64,000 bases of DNA from Hygrophila difformis (taxonomy: Eukaryota; Streptophyta; Magnoliopsida; Lamiales; Acanthaceae): NCBI GenBank assembly GCA_030278955.1, contig JAOANR010000006.1:50744915-50808914 (forward strand), given 5' to 3'. Below the pieces are notes generated by a model. That model was not told where the DNA came from and ran no database searches. It saw nothing but the letters and a program-made list of their open reading frames with translations. This document shows positions 10,752-21,175 of this stretch, in pieces; position 1 is the stretch's first letter; every line of letters begins with the position of its first letter. Position numbers and translations under genes: made by a program.

Positions 10752-12380
10752 CAGAGTCAATGTTCGTAAGAACACGGACTCTACATATTCAATTCATTTT
10801 CGTGGCTTCATAATTCACATTCTTTATGGATTGGGATAAGACAATCAAAAATTACAAGTATTAAATTCCCTTGATTGCAGTGTTTAATGAAATGATACTT
10901 GCTCACTATATCAGACCCACAAATCAAACATCATCATCAACCTTTCATGAATATCATGTTTGAAAAATGCAAAGATTAAGGATGAGAATTTGAGGATGAC
11001 ATGAACATGTGTAATAAGACAAGCCTCACATATAAGAGAATCGGAAAAAAAATTCACTCACTCTCAATTGGGGTTTAATCATAAATGCTCAAAATCAAAT
11101 TTAATTAAATTATCCCATAAGCTTGCAATCAGACCAACTCGCCACCGGCTCATTTCTTCAAATCGAGATCACGAGGTCTTATTTGAGGGTTATAACGGGG
11201 CGTACGGTTGTAACATTAGGTAGGAAAGGGAAATATTGGGCTAGAAGTGGCAAAGATTTATTCTATCATAACTTGACATTTTTATTTAAACTTTATGATC
11301 ATCATTATTTCTTTCTTTTTGATTTTCTTTTGCATGACATTAGACTATTGTCTAATTGCTTGTCATTCGCAATTTATTTGTGTTGAATGACATTCAACTT
11401 CTTTCTCTTTTTTTTTTTTTTTTTTGAATCGGTTCATGGAATACCGATTAATACTTTTTCTGATGATCACAAACTTAATGCCTTTGATAGAATTCATTCT
11501 TGCACACTTGGGTTTGAATTTCTTGGTCTTTTTATAAGGCTAGGAATAATATAGAGGGCTTCAAAGAAAAATTAGGCTTATAGGCTCAAATTGGTTAATC
11601 CTAAAGGGAAAATGTTTTTGGGTTTGGATTTCAAAAGAAGGCCAAAAATTTTGGGTTTTCTAGGTGCCTCGATCATATGCTCGATTTCGGGAATATGGCA
11701 TGGTCTTGAATCGGTCCCAATTGCAAGTTCTAGTTTCCTTTAATCAAAATGATTCACACATCAAAGAAAATGAATGAGTAAAAGTGACTCATGGCTCAAA
11801 TCTCACAAGGTTGGGTTGATTCATGTCATACAATATTCTCAAATTTAATCAAAGCTTAATTCTAACAATTTATTCAATCGAAATCTCTAACATGCAGATT
11901 TATTACCCAATAAGCTGATCGCATCATTAAATTTTTATAGCTCAAAACCTCAGGAATTCATGTCATGCATGTCTTCAATTATATTATCCCAATTTGAAAG
12001 TCTGAAAATTTAATCATAAGCCTAAATTCAACCTGTGAATTTAGAGCAAGTTTATGCATATTTTTGCTGGTTATTTAATTGAAAGCAGTAAAGAGGCACT
12101 GCTGACATACTGAGTATGTCAACAGCATATTTTTGGCCTGACAGTCACTTATTCATCTCGGACTGTACAGACATCTTTTCAAAGGAAAGCAGTAAAGAAT
12201 CGTTCAGTGGTCTCAAAAGCTGAGTTCCAATTTAGGGAAAGCAGTAAATACAACCGAGGCAAGGGATTCTCGTGCAGTTAATACGAACCTGCACACACAA
12301 AAGGAGGAATCCCTTGCAGATTACTACTACTAAAATGGAAATGAAATAGAACCTAATAGACTGGGATTCATCTTCTTCCT
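10752..12380. other. Non-coding 3' internal region of the Athila element
   Basis: AT-rich sequence between the F-box ORF and the 3' PPT with no supported gene. It contains a T19 run near 11410 and scattered 'AAAGCAGTAAA' words also seen in the LTR. It probably serves as the 3' untranslated part of any F-box transcript. Confidence 0.6.
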
Positions 12381-13044
12381 TCAGAATAGGAATCTGGCCC
12401 AGTGGATGTAACTGGTCAACTCACACCGCAGACACCAGCCGTTATGGATCATCATGGGCTCGTTCCTCCTTGGGCAGTAGATTCTGTTTCCTTGATTAGT
12501 CCATAGGTACGGAGTGTCTGGGTTATCCGTCATCCATCCGAGGACGTTGGTAGACGTGTACTGAAGGATTGACCGATCTGTTACCATCCTTTCGATCATT
12601 CTGATTCCTTGTTCAACTTGCCTTTCATCCGTCTTACTCATAAGCATCAGTCCCCGGGTGAAGATTGACGCCTTGTGGTTGTCCTCAATTCCTGGGCGCA
12701 GCAGTTCACAAGCGTGCTCCTCATTCCCTTCTACAAACGCCATAAGTGCTGGAATGATCTGGAGATTGAAGTTTCCTGCAGCTGTGCATGTTTGCAGGAA
12801 TCTCTCCTTCTGCCAACGGATTCTTTCTTGCCCTCTCTTCACAGTGGAGGAGTCAACCTCGCATCGCTTGTACACGATGGTGAGGTTTCCAGCATCCCTG
12901 AGCTTCTTGCATATCCGTTGCGCGGCAAACACCTCCCTGATTTCATCATCTCCTATCCGGGAGAGAATTTCACCAAGGAGTTCGAGCGGTAAGTCCAGCA
13001 ACTTGGTTCCCTCTGGAGCAGGGTCTGGAATGGGAGGATTACCC
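12381..13044 (-). CDS. F-box protein carried inside the Athila element
   Basis: An uninterrupted minus-strand frame of about 220 residues. Near its start is an F-box (LPLELLGEILSRIGDDEI, then VFAAQRICKKLRDAG), followed by an alpha-helical middle and a C-terminal Cys/Trp-rich tail (CLRCELTSYIHWARF). This arrangement resembles the small At2g35280-type plant F-box proteins, which are predicted SCF ubiquitin-ligase adaptors. There is no in-frame ATG near the domain. Instead a good 3' splice site (CTTATCTTTTCAG at 13045-13057, minus strand) opens the frame, so this is probably a downstream exon of a spliced transcript whose first exon lies toward 14.9-13.1 kb. It sits between integrase and the 3' PPT, where Athila elements usually carry an env-like ORF. 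The intact frame in an element with broken pol is notable. Confidence 0.75.
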
Positions 13045-13114
13045 CTGAAAAGATAAGAAGTGATGAATCCAATTTTTATGCAATTTTCAGAAATTATTCA
13101 AGTTCAGAACCCAA

Positions 13115-13146
13115 CATCCTCACATTTAGAGCTTTGCTCTAGATGT
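13115..13146 (-). promoter_or_regulatory. Internal copy of stem-loop plus TGTGAGGATG module, upstream of the F-box ORF
   Basis: Element-strand inverted repeat ACATCTAGAGC/GCTCTAAATGT, then TGTGAGGATGTTG, then about 70 bases and a 3' splice-site-like sequence at 13045. It matches the module at the 3' PPT. Function unknown. Confidence 0.5.
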
Positions 13147-14325
13147 GAGATTATTGAATTTCTGACTTGAATTTTAATTTAAAGCACATGTAAATAATAT
13201 TTGGTTTTAAATGGGCTAAAGAGCCCAAAATAAAATAAAATTGGCCATTGGGCCTAAAATCTTTTTAATGGGCCATCGGGCCAAAAGTTTTCAGTTTTAT
13301 TAAACAAGTCCGAGACACTTGTTGGAAGTGGAATGAGATGGATAGATGGGAATGGAATGCTCGAATATTGGAATGTGCGATGAAGACGTGGCGGGACGGA
13401 TCTGCTATTTCTGGATAGCTTGGACTGTTTGGACAGTTAAAGCATCCAAAAATTTGCAGACACTATTTTTAATTTTAAAATGGTTGACTTGTTTTATTTA
13501 ATAAGAGTGGGATGTGAGTGGTCCCATTTTTTGATTTTTGAAAAGGATAGCAGTTGGGTGACAAAAATACTGCTATCTTACTCACACTAGTGTTCAATTG
13601 GGAACAAAAGATTCAAGTCAAATATTAAACAAAAATAACTCTTTTTGTCTTTTTCTAAAAGGTTGCTTTTATTAAAAGTGGAAGTTTCTCATTGGGTGTT
13701 TGTACTATGTTTCCATAAACAAACAAACATTTATTCCCATGAGATTTCTATCATGGGAACAGATGTGCCCAAAAAGGTCTTACCTCTTTTATTACACCAA
13801 CTCAACTCTGTGCACATCTCATCAAGATCAATTAAACCAATAACATCAAGATATTCAAAACAATACCCAGATGTTCATTAGTTTGTTCTTTCCAGTTTTA
13901 AACCTTCAAAATCTTATCCATTACCAGTTTCAAAATGGAGGTTCAAATGTTTCAAAATGGTGTTCTCAACCGAGAGCACTCAAAAACCTTCAAAAGTTTA
14001 AAGTTAAACGTGCACACTGACCACACCACACCAAGAACACAACAAAATGAAAACAAAATAAAGGGTCCGAATGGGTGCTATGAACATGGCGAAAACAGGG
14101 TTTACCCTCTCCTCCTTGGCTCGGGTCTAGGCACGGGTCCAAGGTTTGGGAGGAGTCCATGAAATCGGTCCATAGTTTCCCCTTGGAAATGGAGTGCAAG
14201 AGTGCGAAGAACACGTGGTGTTCGTTCGGATGAGAGAAAAATGGGGGAAAAGAAGATGAAGAAGTTGGAGGGAGTTGAAATGACAAGTGAGAGTGGAAAG
14301 AAACTGGAGAGGGTGGGGGGGGGGG
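13147..14325. other. Non-coding internal region between promoter-like module and F-box exon
   Basis: It contains a cluster of TGGGCY and GGGCC words at 13213-13282 and long pyrimidine-rich stretches on the element strand near 14100-14320, which look like a 5' leader. No protein domain was seen in any frame. Confidence 0.5.
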
Positions 14326-14564
14326 TATAAATACTAGAACTTTTGTCGCGGAATCCGAGACTTTGTCGCGGAACCAGGTTCCGTGACAAGACATGGCGAC
14401 ATCAGAGAGGTCGCGGAGTAGAGAGTTGGGCGCGGAGTCATGCTCCGCGACAAGGCTACCGCGACAATCAGTGGGGAAGGGTTAAGAAAGAAAAGGGAGT
14501 TTGTCGCGGAACAGGGCCTGGTCGCGATGCATGACATCGCGACAAAGGACCTTCCGCGACAAAG
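14326..14564 (-). promoter_or_regulatory. Internal palindromic array with adjacent TATA-like box
   Basis: Array of TTTGTCGCGGA / TTCCGCGACAA units (14341-14564) of the same type as in the LTR. On the element strand it is followed at once by TATTTATA (14326-14333), a run of 11 C and a CT-rich leader. On the other side it is preceded by TGGGCC/GGGCCC motifs at 14590-14640. This is the same order as in the LTR (TGGGCY, palindromes, TATA), so it may be an internal promoter for the F-box ORF. The TATA match is better on the plus strand (TATAAATA), so direction is uncertain. Confidence 0.45.
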
Positions 14565-14914
14565 AATTTTTGAATTTCAAATTTTCTTGGACTGGGCCCG
14601 AGTGTGATGTGGGCCTGAGTCCATTTTATTTGATTTGGGCTGAATAAATTCAGTCCAAGTAAATTCAAAATGCTGGGCTGAGAATTAAAATAATCCACTT
14701 GCATAAAATTAGGTTGGGTTAGTTCCATTTATCTGTGAACTTTGTTTCGGGTATTGAATTTCTTCAAATTCCGAAAACATTTTCTTAGACTTATGGAACT
14801 AATCCAACCAAGAACCTGGTTTTCCATGTTACTCTTATCTGCTCCTCTTTTTGGTGGTTCCGAACTTCTGCAAGATAGATGAATGAAATGCATTAGATTT
14901 TCTCCAAATATCAA

Positions 14915-14949
14915 CATCCTCACATTTAGAGTCTTAGTACTCTAAATGT
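14915..14949 (-). promoter_or_regulatory. Internal copy of stem-loop plus TGTGAGGATG module, just after pol
   Basis: Perfect inverted repeat ACATTTAGAGT/ACTCTAAATGT at 14922-14949, leading on the element strand into TGTGAGGATGTTGATA. The last bases repeat the PPT-LTR junction at 10714 (TGTGAGGATGT-TGATA), as if it were a fossil LTR border. A 3' splice-site-like CTATCTTGCAG follows at 14868. Confidence 0.55.
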
Positions 14950-15050
14950 TTAATTGATCTTTGGGTACTTGCTCGTCATGAAATAAGTACTGTAAATATA
15001 TACTATATATATATATAAACTGAAATTTTTGTGTTTTTAAATGCTGTTTC

Positions 15051-15863
15051 TTATTGAGTGTAAGCCGGGTCTGCCACTGCTTGGCTTTCTTTCTCCGGAT
15101 CGAACTGTCCGAGGTACTCTTTTAATCGTTGTCCATTCACCACTATATCGCCCCTGCCAGTTCGGATCCTGACAGCTCCATTTTTGAACACCTCTAGTAC
15201 TTCATGTGGTCCTTCCCATCTAGATTTGAGCTTTCCGGGGAACAGCTTCAACCTAGTATTGAACAATAACACATGTTGACCAACATAAAAATACTTAGGT
15301 TTAATCCGGCGATCGTGCAACTTTTGGGTCCGCTCCTTGTAAATTCGAGAGCTTTCATAAGCTTGCGCTCGTATTTCCTCAATTTCATTGAGGTCCAACT
15401 TACGTTTGCTCTGAGCAACTTTCGGATCGAAGTTAAGCGTTTTAACGACCCAGTAAGCTTTATGCTCTAGCTCTACGGGCAAATGACAGGCTTTTCCGAA
15501 GACCAGCCTATATGGAGACATCCCGATGGGAGTCTTATATGCTGTGCGGTATGCCCATAGAGCATCATTGAGCTTACGTGCCCAATCCTTACGGGTTATC
15601 CCGACAGTGGCTTCGAGTATGTGTTTGATTTCGCGATTGGATACTTCGACTTGACCACTAGTCTGAGGATGGTAAGGCGTGCCTATCTTATGGAGGATCC
15701 CATTTTTACTCATTAAAGTTTCAAAACCTTTATTAATAAAGTGTGTTCCTCCATCAGATATCACCACCCTAGGTACGCCAAACCGACTGAAAATGTTGTT
15801 CTTGAGGAACTTGATGACTTGGCTACCATCATTGGTCGGTAATGCGAGACAGCCTCGACCCAT
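15051..15863 (-). pseudogene. Athila integrase, catalytic core and C-terminal part
   Basis: A 270-residue frame continuing the pol gene after a frameshift near 15845. It begins inside the integrase core and contains the second catalytic Asp (ISDGGTHF) and the Glu ([11 protein letters not shown]), with the conserved [19 protein letters not shown] segment. It ends with a GPY/F-type module ([18 protein letters not shown]) and no chromodomain, as expected for Athila/Tat integrases. Integrase joins the DNA copy to the host chromosome. The shift comes from what looks like a duplicated TC dinucleotide after the KWVEAV motif, so this copy cannot make full integrase. Confidence 0.88.
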
Positions 15864-18322
15864 TTGGATACGTAATCGACAGCTACCAAGATATAGTAGT
15901 TTCCACCAGATGGTGGAAACGGTCCCATGAAGTCAATGCCCCATACATCAAAGATCTCAAGTGTGAGAATCCCCTTTTGAGGCATCTCATCCCTCTTGGA
16001 GATGTTTCCTAATCTTTGGCATCTGTCACAGCCCTTAACAAATGTCCTGCAATCCTCATAGATGTAAGGCCAATAAAATCCACATTCGAGGACCTTGTGG
16101 GCCGTTCGAGCGGGACCATGGTGACCTCCATATTCTGATTCATGGCATTTTCTAACAATTTGATAAGCTTCATGCTCAGTCACACATCGCCTGATTATTG
16201 AATCAGGGCAGTGTTTGAAGAGATAAGGTTCTTCCCAGAAGTAACTTAATACATCTCGTTTGAACTTATTCCTCTGATGATAGTTCGAAAACTGTGGGGT
16301 TACTCCGCACGCCAAGAAGTTAGCGATGTCGGAAAACCATGGACAAGCTTGATTATGCAGATGCAACGCGAACAACTGTTCGTCCGGGAAATCTTCATTG
16401 ACGGCTTTTTCCTTTTTATCATTATCTAATCGAGATAAGTGGTCAGCAGCACCATTATCTCGACCTCGCCTATCTTTTATTATGATGTCGAATTCTTGCA
16501 ACAGAAGTACCCACCTGATTAATCGAGGTTTTGCATCTTGTTTGCTAAACAAGTATCTCAATGCTGTATGATCAGTGTATACTATGGTCTTTGTACCTAT
16601 CAGGTACTGTCTGAACTTGTCAAACGCGAAGACTACAGCATACATCTCTTTCTCCGTTGTGGTGTAGTTAACTTGGGCTTCATTCAGGGCATGACTTGCG
16701 TAATGAATTACGCAGTGTCTCCCATCCTTATGTTGTCCAAGAACTGCGCCTACGGCGAGACCACTAGCATCGCACATTACCTCGAAAGGCAGTGACCAAT
16801 CGGGTGGTTGCACTATCGGTGCAGAAACCAACATCTTCTTGAGCGTGTCAAAGGCTTGGACACACGCTTCGTTTATTAAGAAAGGATTTTCTTTACAAAG
16901 CAGATTAGTGAGCGGCTTGGCAATTTTAGAGAAATCCTTAATGAATCGCCGGTAAAAACCGGCATGCCCTAAGAAGCTCCTAACTGATTTGATCGAGTTA
17001 GGAAGAGGGAGATTGGAAATGATGGAAACTTTGGCTGGATCAACTTCAATTCCTGCACGAGAAATGCGATGACCTAACACTATGCCCTCAGTGACCATAA
17101 AATGGCACTTTTCCCAATTTAAAACCAAGTTAGTGTCCTCACACCTCTTTAAAATCTTGGCAAGATTGGTCAAACAATCTTCGAACGTATCTCCATACAC
17201 AGAGAAGTCATCCATAAAGACCTCAATGCATTTTTCGATAAATTCAGAGAAAATAGACATCATGCATCTTTGAAAAGTAGCAGGTGCATTGCACAAACCA
17301 AAAGGCATCCGTCGATAGGCAAAAGTGCCGTACGGGCAAGTAAAAGTGGTTTTCTCATGGTCTTCACTAGAAATAACAATCTGATTATAACCAGAATAAC
17401 CATCCAAAAAGCAATAAAACTCTCTCCCTGCCAACCTCTCAAGCATCTGATCAATGAATGGCAATGGAAAATGGTCCTTGCGTGTGGCCTCGTTCAGCTT
17501 CCGGTAATCGATACAAACTCTCCATCCGGTTACTGGTCTGGTTGCAACCTCTTCTCCTTGCTCATTCTTGGTTATGCACATCCCTCCTCGTTTGGGTACG
17601 ACCTGCACCGGGCTAACCCATTTGCTATCAGAGATAGGATAGATTATACCAGCATCTAAGAGCTTGATAACTTCTTTCCTTACCACTTTCTGCATAAGGG
17701 GGTTCAATCGCCTCTGAGGTTGACGGGAGGGTTTAAACTCTTCTTTCATTAGAATCCTGTGCATGCAAATAGAAGGGCTTATTCCTTTTATATCAGAAAT
17801 GGTCCAACCTATTGCATGTACATGTTTCTTAAGAACGACCACCAGAGCATTTTCTTGCTCTTGGGAGAGCTTAGCCGAAACAATCACGGGTAACTTTTTA
17901 TGTTCTGCGAGAAACGCGTACTTGAGATGATCGGGTAATGTTTTAAGTTCAAGCTCTGGTGGACATTCAACGGAAGGGAGTAGTTTGCGAGAATTGGGTA
18001 GTGGGAGAACAGATTTACCTTCGGGATCCTGCATCAGTACAGGATCCTCTTCCTCCTCTTGGTTGGCGTCATCATGGAAGTCGATGCCGTCAAATTCCTC
18101 CAAATCCCCTGTTTCGGGATCGGCAAAGTGAACGGCTTTGCATCCTTTGTGCTCCACGCCAGCAGGCTTCAGTACCTGCTTTGATAGTTCATCCAGCATC
18201 ATTTCACAATCAAGTTCAGAGTCAAGCTCCTCCCTAACTATTACATTTTCAAATGAAAAAACAAGAACTGTCATTCGGAAATTTCTGCAATTTCTCCATA
18301 TCAAAGATGATCTCCTCGCCAT
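15761..18322 (-). pseudogene. Athila RT, RNase H and N-terminal integrase
   Basis: An 853-residue frame. The RT has [13 protein letters not shown] and VCIDYRKLN near 240-275, [10 protein letters not shown] near 310 and the catalytic [10 protein letters not shown] near 365. The connection domain is followed by Ty3-type RNase H ([51 protein letters not shown]). Then come the integrase HHCC zinc finger ([30 protein letters not shown]) and the first catalytic Asp ([10 protein letters not shown]). At its start the real frame joins the protease ORF through a +1 shift at a run of six T near 18260. At its end it runs out of frame near 15845. Apart from these the enzyme motifs are complete. Confidence 0.9.
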
Positions 18323-19520
18323 CGACCCTTAAGGTGACTTTTCCGGATTTAGCGGCAATCAGTGCACCACCAGTGGCTAGAAATGGGCGTCCAAGGATAA
18401 GCGGCATTTCAGAATCCTCTTCAATGTCGAGGACGATGAAGTCGACCGGGAAAAGAACCTGCCCGGTTTTGACCACAACATCCTTGAGGATTCCTACGGG
18501 CTGAGTGATCGATCTGTCTGCAAGTTGCAGTCTCATCTTGACCGGTTGAATTTCTCCAAGCTTAAGGCGAACAGCCATAGCTAGTGGCATCACATTGATG
18601 CTTGATCCTAAATCACAGAGCCCCATACTCACTTTGGCCTTTCCGAATTGTACTGGAAGTGTGCAACATCCGGGGTCCTCTTTCTTTTCAGGCATTCTCC
18701 TCTGAACGATGGCACTGCATGTGCTGTTGAGAATAATTACCTCTTCCTGCTCAACCTGCCTTTTTCCTGAAATCAATTCTTTCAAGAACTTAGCATAGAT
18801 GGGCATTTCGGAAATCATTTCTGTGAGAGGAATGGTTATCTCCACAGACTTTAATCGTTGCAGAAATTTCTTGAATTTAAGATCATGTTCTTTATTTTTA
18901 AGCCGCGCAGGATAAGGAATCCTGGGCATGTACTTGTTATTAGCAATTTTTGGTGGTGAAGGGAAGGAAGTTGTACCTTCACCTGTACCCTTATCTGTTT
19001 CAGCCATTTCCGGTGCAACTTCAGTCTGCAATTCGGCTGTCTCTTTTTCCGCTCCATTCTCATTATCAGCTTCCTTACCAGCATTGTCAACAACATCATC
19101 CTCTTCAAATTCTGCTCTAATATCTGCTCCCTTTGGTCCAGCTAGTACTCTTCCAGATTTCAAGGTTATTGCCTTGCATTGCGGGTTCTTTTCCGCAGTA
19201 CTGGGCAATGTTCCTTTGTCCCTTTTCTGCATCTCATTAGCCATCTGTGTAACTTGGGTCTCCACATTTCTGATGGAGGCCTGCAGTTGATTGTTGATCT
19301 TTTTCTGACTAGTGATGAAATCAGTCATCAGATTCTCAAGCCTTGAAGGAGGCTTTTGATTCTGATTCTGATTTTGATGCTGATTCTGATTCCACTGGCC
19401 TTGGTTTGGGACAAACTGAGGCTGGAAACTCTGATTGGGCTGAAAGTTCTGGAAATTCTGAGGCGGCCTCTGCTGGATTTGAGGTTGGAAACCTGGATTC
19501 TGAAAATGTTGGCCCCTGTT
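18249..19520 (-). pseudogene. Athila gag tail and aspartic protease
   Basis: Continuation of the gag frame after a single in-frame TAG at 19521. A Gln/Asn-rich stretch (19520-19330) is followed by a coiled region (QLQASIRNVETQVTQMANEMQ), then a conserved PRIPYPARLKNKEHDLKFKKFL segment and the protease. The active-site motif is LCDLGSSINVMP, i.e. DLG in place of DTG, which is common in this lineage. The closing motif is PLILGRPFLATGGALI. The protease would cleave the gag-pol polyprotein. The frame ends at 18249, overlapping the start of the RT frame, with the switch at a T6 homopolymer. Confidence 0.87.
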
Positions 19521-21014
19521 CTAATTGAATCCCTGATTCTGCTGAGGGTTGAACTGCTGTTGCTGTGGCTTGTTCAAGAGATGTGAATTCAAAGCGTTGT
19601 TGTTTGAGTAAGACAAATTCGGGTGTCTATTTGGAAAAGCTCCTGCATAGTTACAGCTCTCAGCTGTGATTTGCTCGCATGTGTCAGTTGCATGAGCACC
19701 TTGACACAGACCACAGATCACATCAGTTTGCTGTCCCTGCGCAGAACTTCCAACTCCTTGATTTACAGACAACGCTGCCACTTGCTCTTGAAGCTTTTCA
19801 ATGTCTGACTTCTCTACTGTACTCACAGCACATAAACCACGAGGGGGAGTGAGATTACCATCATCAGTTAGAACAGAACGGTTTACACTCATGGCTTCAA
19901 TCTTTGCCCAGGCTTGGTCCATCGGTATGTAAAGCAGATGTTGACCACCAGCAGCATCAAGCATGGATTTCCATGCTGGAGTCAGACCACTGTAGAACTT
20001 TCTTAATCTCTCCCAGTCATGGAAGCCATGTTGAGGACACTTTCTGAGTAGGTTGAAGAATCTTTCCTTTGCATCATACAAGGACTCGTCTGGTTTCATC
20101 TTGAATTCCGCAATTTTGGAGCGGCATTCATCCACCTTGGACTCCGGGAAGTATTTTGCTAGGAAGTTTCTGATCACATCTTCCCATGTAGACTTCTGAT
20201 TTACGGGCAGTGACTTGTACCATGTTCGTGCTCCGCTTGTCAGAGAGAAGGGGAATAGCCTTAGTCGAATAGTGTTTGCGGGTACATCACGATTCTTGAT
20301 CGTGTCACACAATTCTAGGAAGGTTTGCAGGTGATCATGGGGATCTTCATGACTTGCTCCGGCAAACTGGTTGCTCTGGACTAGATTGATTAGGGCCGGT
20401 TTCAGTTCGAAGTTCCTGGCCAGGAATGGAGCTTGTCCAGGAATGTTCAGATATGGCTCTAAAATCGGCTGCATGTAATCAGCAGCAGCTGCTGCTTGAT
20501 GATTGTTCTCAGGCCCGCCTTGGTACTGCTGTGTGTAGTAGTTCTGAGGCATGAAATAGTTCCTCGGATCATTGAAATCATTCGGGTTCGGGGGATTCTG
20601 ATGGGGGTTATGGTATTGCTGATTCTGTTGGTTTGGGAAATTTTGCTGATTTGGTTGGTTTTGGTTGTTTGGTGGGTTTTGGTTCGGGTTGGGAGGGGGT
20701 GCCTCGAAGTGCTGCTGCTCCATGTTTGGTGGATTCCCACTTCCTTGTATGATCTGGGGAGGGGGATCATCCAAATCATCATGATCAGCATCTTCAGGGT
20801 CTTCCTCAATGTTGTGAAGTGGGGGATTGGGTTGAATGATTGGTGGGATGTCAGGGTTTGCCATTTCGGAGATATCGCTGCTGGTGCTTGGCGAAAGTAA
20901 TGCCTGTCGTTCCCGTTCCCTTCTTCGTTTAGTCTCCGCCCTAAGACGTCGAGCTGTCTTTTCTATTTCTGAATTAAACGGGATCTCGGCTGGCGTCTGC
21001 TTCCTCCTTTGCAT
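19521..21014 (-). CDS. Athila gag (capsid/nucleocapsid) protein
   Basis: A 497-residue frame. An N-terminal basic segment (ARRLRAETKRRRERER) is followed by a Pro/Asn/Gln-rich region, then the Athila-type capsid domain (FELKPALINLVQ, HEDPHDHLQTFLELCDTIK, LRLFPFSLTSGARTW, FPESKVDECRSKIAEF, CPQHGFHDWERLRKFYSGL). Next is a zinc-knuckle-like CGLCQGAHATDTC (CX2CX3HX4C) near residue 425, and a Gln/Asn-rich tail. Gag forms the virus-like particle that packages element RNA. The frame stops at a TAG with the same frame open beyond it. The stop may be a C-to-T change in a CAG codon, or a leaky stop that makes gag and gag-pro. Confidence 0.88.
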   Translation of the reverse strand: MQRRKQTPAEIPFNSEIEKTARRLRAETKRRRERERQALLSPSTSSDISEMANPDIPPIIQPNPPLHNIEEDPEDADHDDLDDPPPQIIQGSGNPPNMEQQHFEAPPPNPNQNPPNNQNQPNQQNFPNQQNQQYHNPHQNPPNPNDFNDPRNYFMPQNYYTQQYQGGPENNHQAAAAADYMQPILEPYLNIPGQAPFLARNFELKPALINLVQSNQFAGASHEDPHDHLQTFLELCDTIKNRDVPANTIRLRLFPFSLTSGARTWYKSLPVNQKSTWEDVIRNFLAKYFPESKVDECRSKIAEFKMKPDESLYDAKERFFNLLRKCPQHGFHDWERLRKFYSGLTPAWKSMLDAAGGQHLLYIPMDQAWAKIEAMSVNRSVLTDDGNLTPPRGLCAVSTVEKSDIEKLQEQVAALSVNQGVGSSAQGQQTDVICGLCQGAHATDTCEQITAESCNYAGAFPNRHPNLSYSNNNALNSHLLNKPQQQQFNPQQNQGFN

Positions 21015-21157
21015 AGAACAACGGCTTCAATAATGACAGTACCTGTACAATCCCCAGGTTAGAATTGGTTCTGAAGGTGAATATTTATGATTATATGTAT
21101 AGGCTAATCTAGGAGCAATGAGGAATGTAATTCTCTAAATAAAACGGCGCTGCATCC

Positions 21158-21175
21158 TCCCCGGCAACGGCGCCA
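21158..21175 (-). promoter_or_regulatory. Primer-binding site, tRNA-Asp type
   Basis: Element-strand TGGCGCCGTTGCCGGGGA directly abutting the 5' LTR end. This is the tRNA-Asp-complementary primer site known for Athila elements. It primes minus-strand DNA synthesis. Confidence 0.9.

Noticed and set aside
18249..18322. A separate gene start for RT at 18322
   Set aside because: The overlap encodes the protease end in one frame and meaningless residues in the other. It is a frameshift at a T6 run within one polyprotein.
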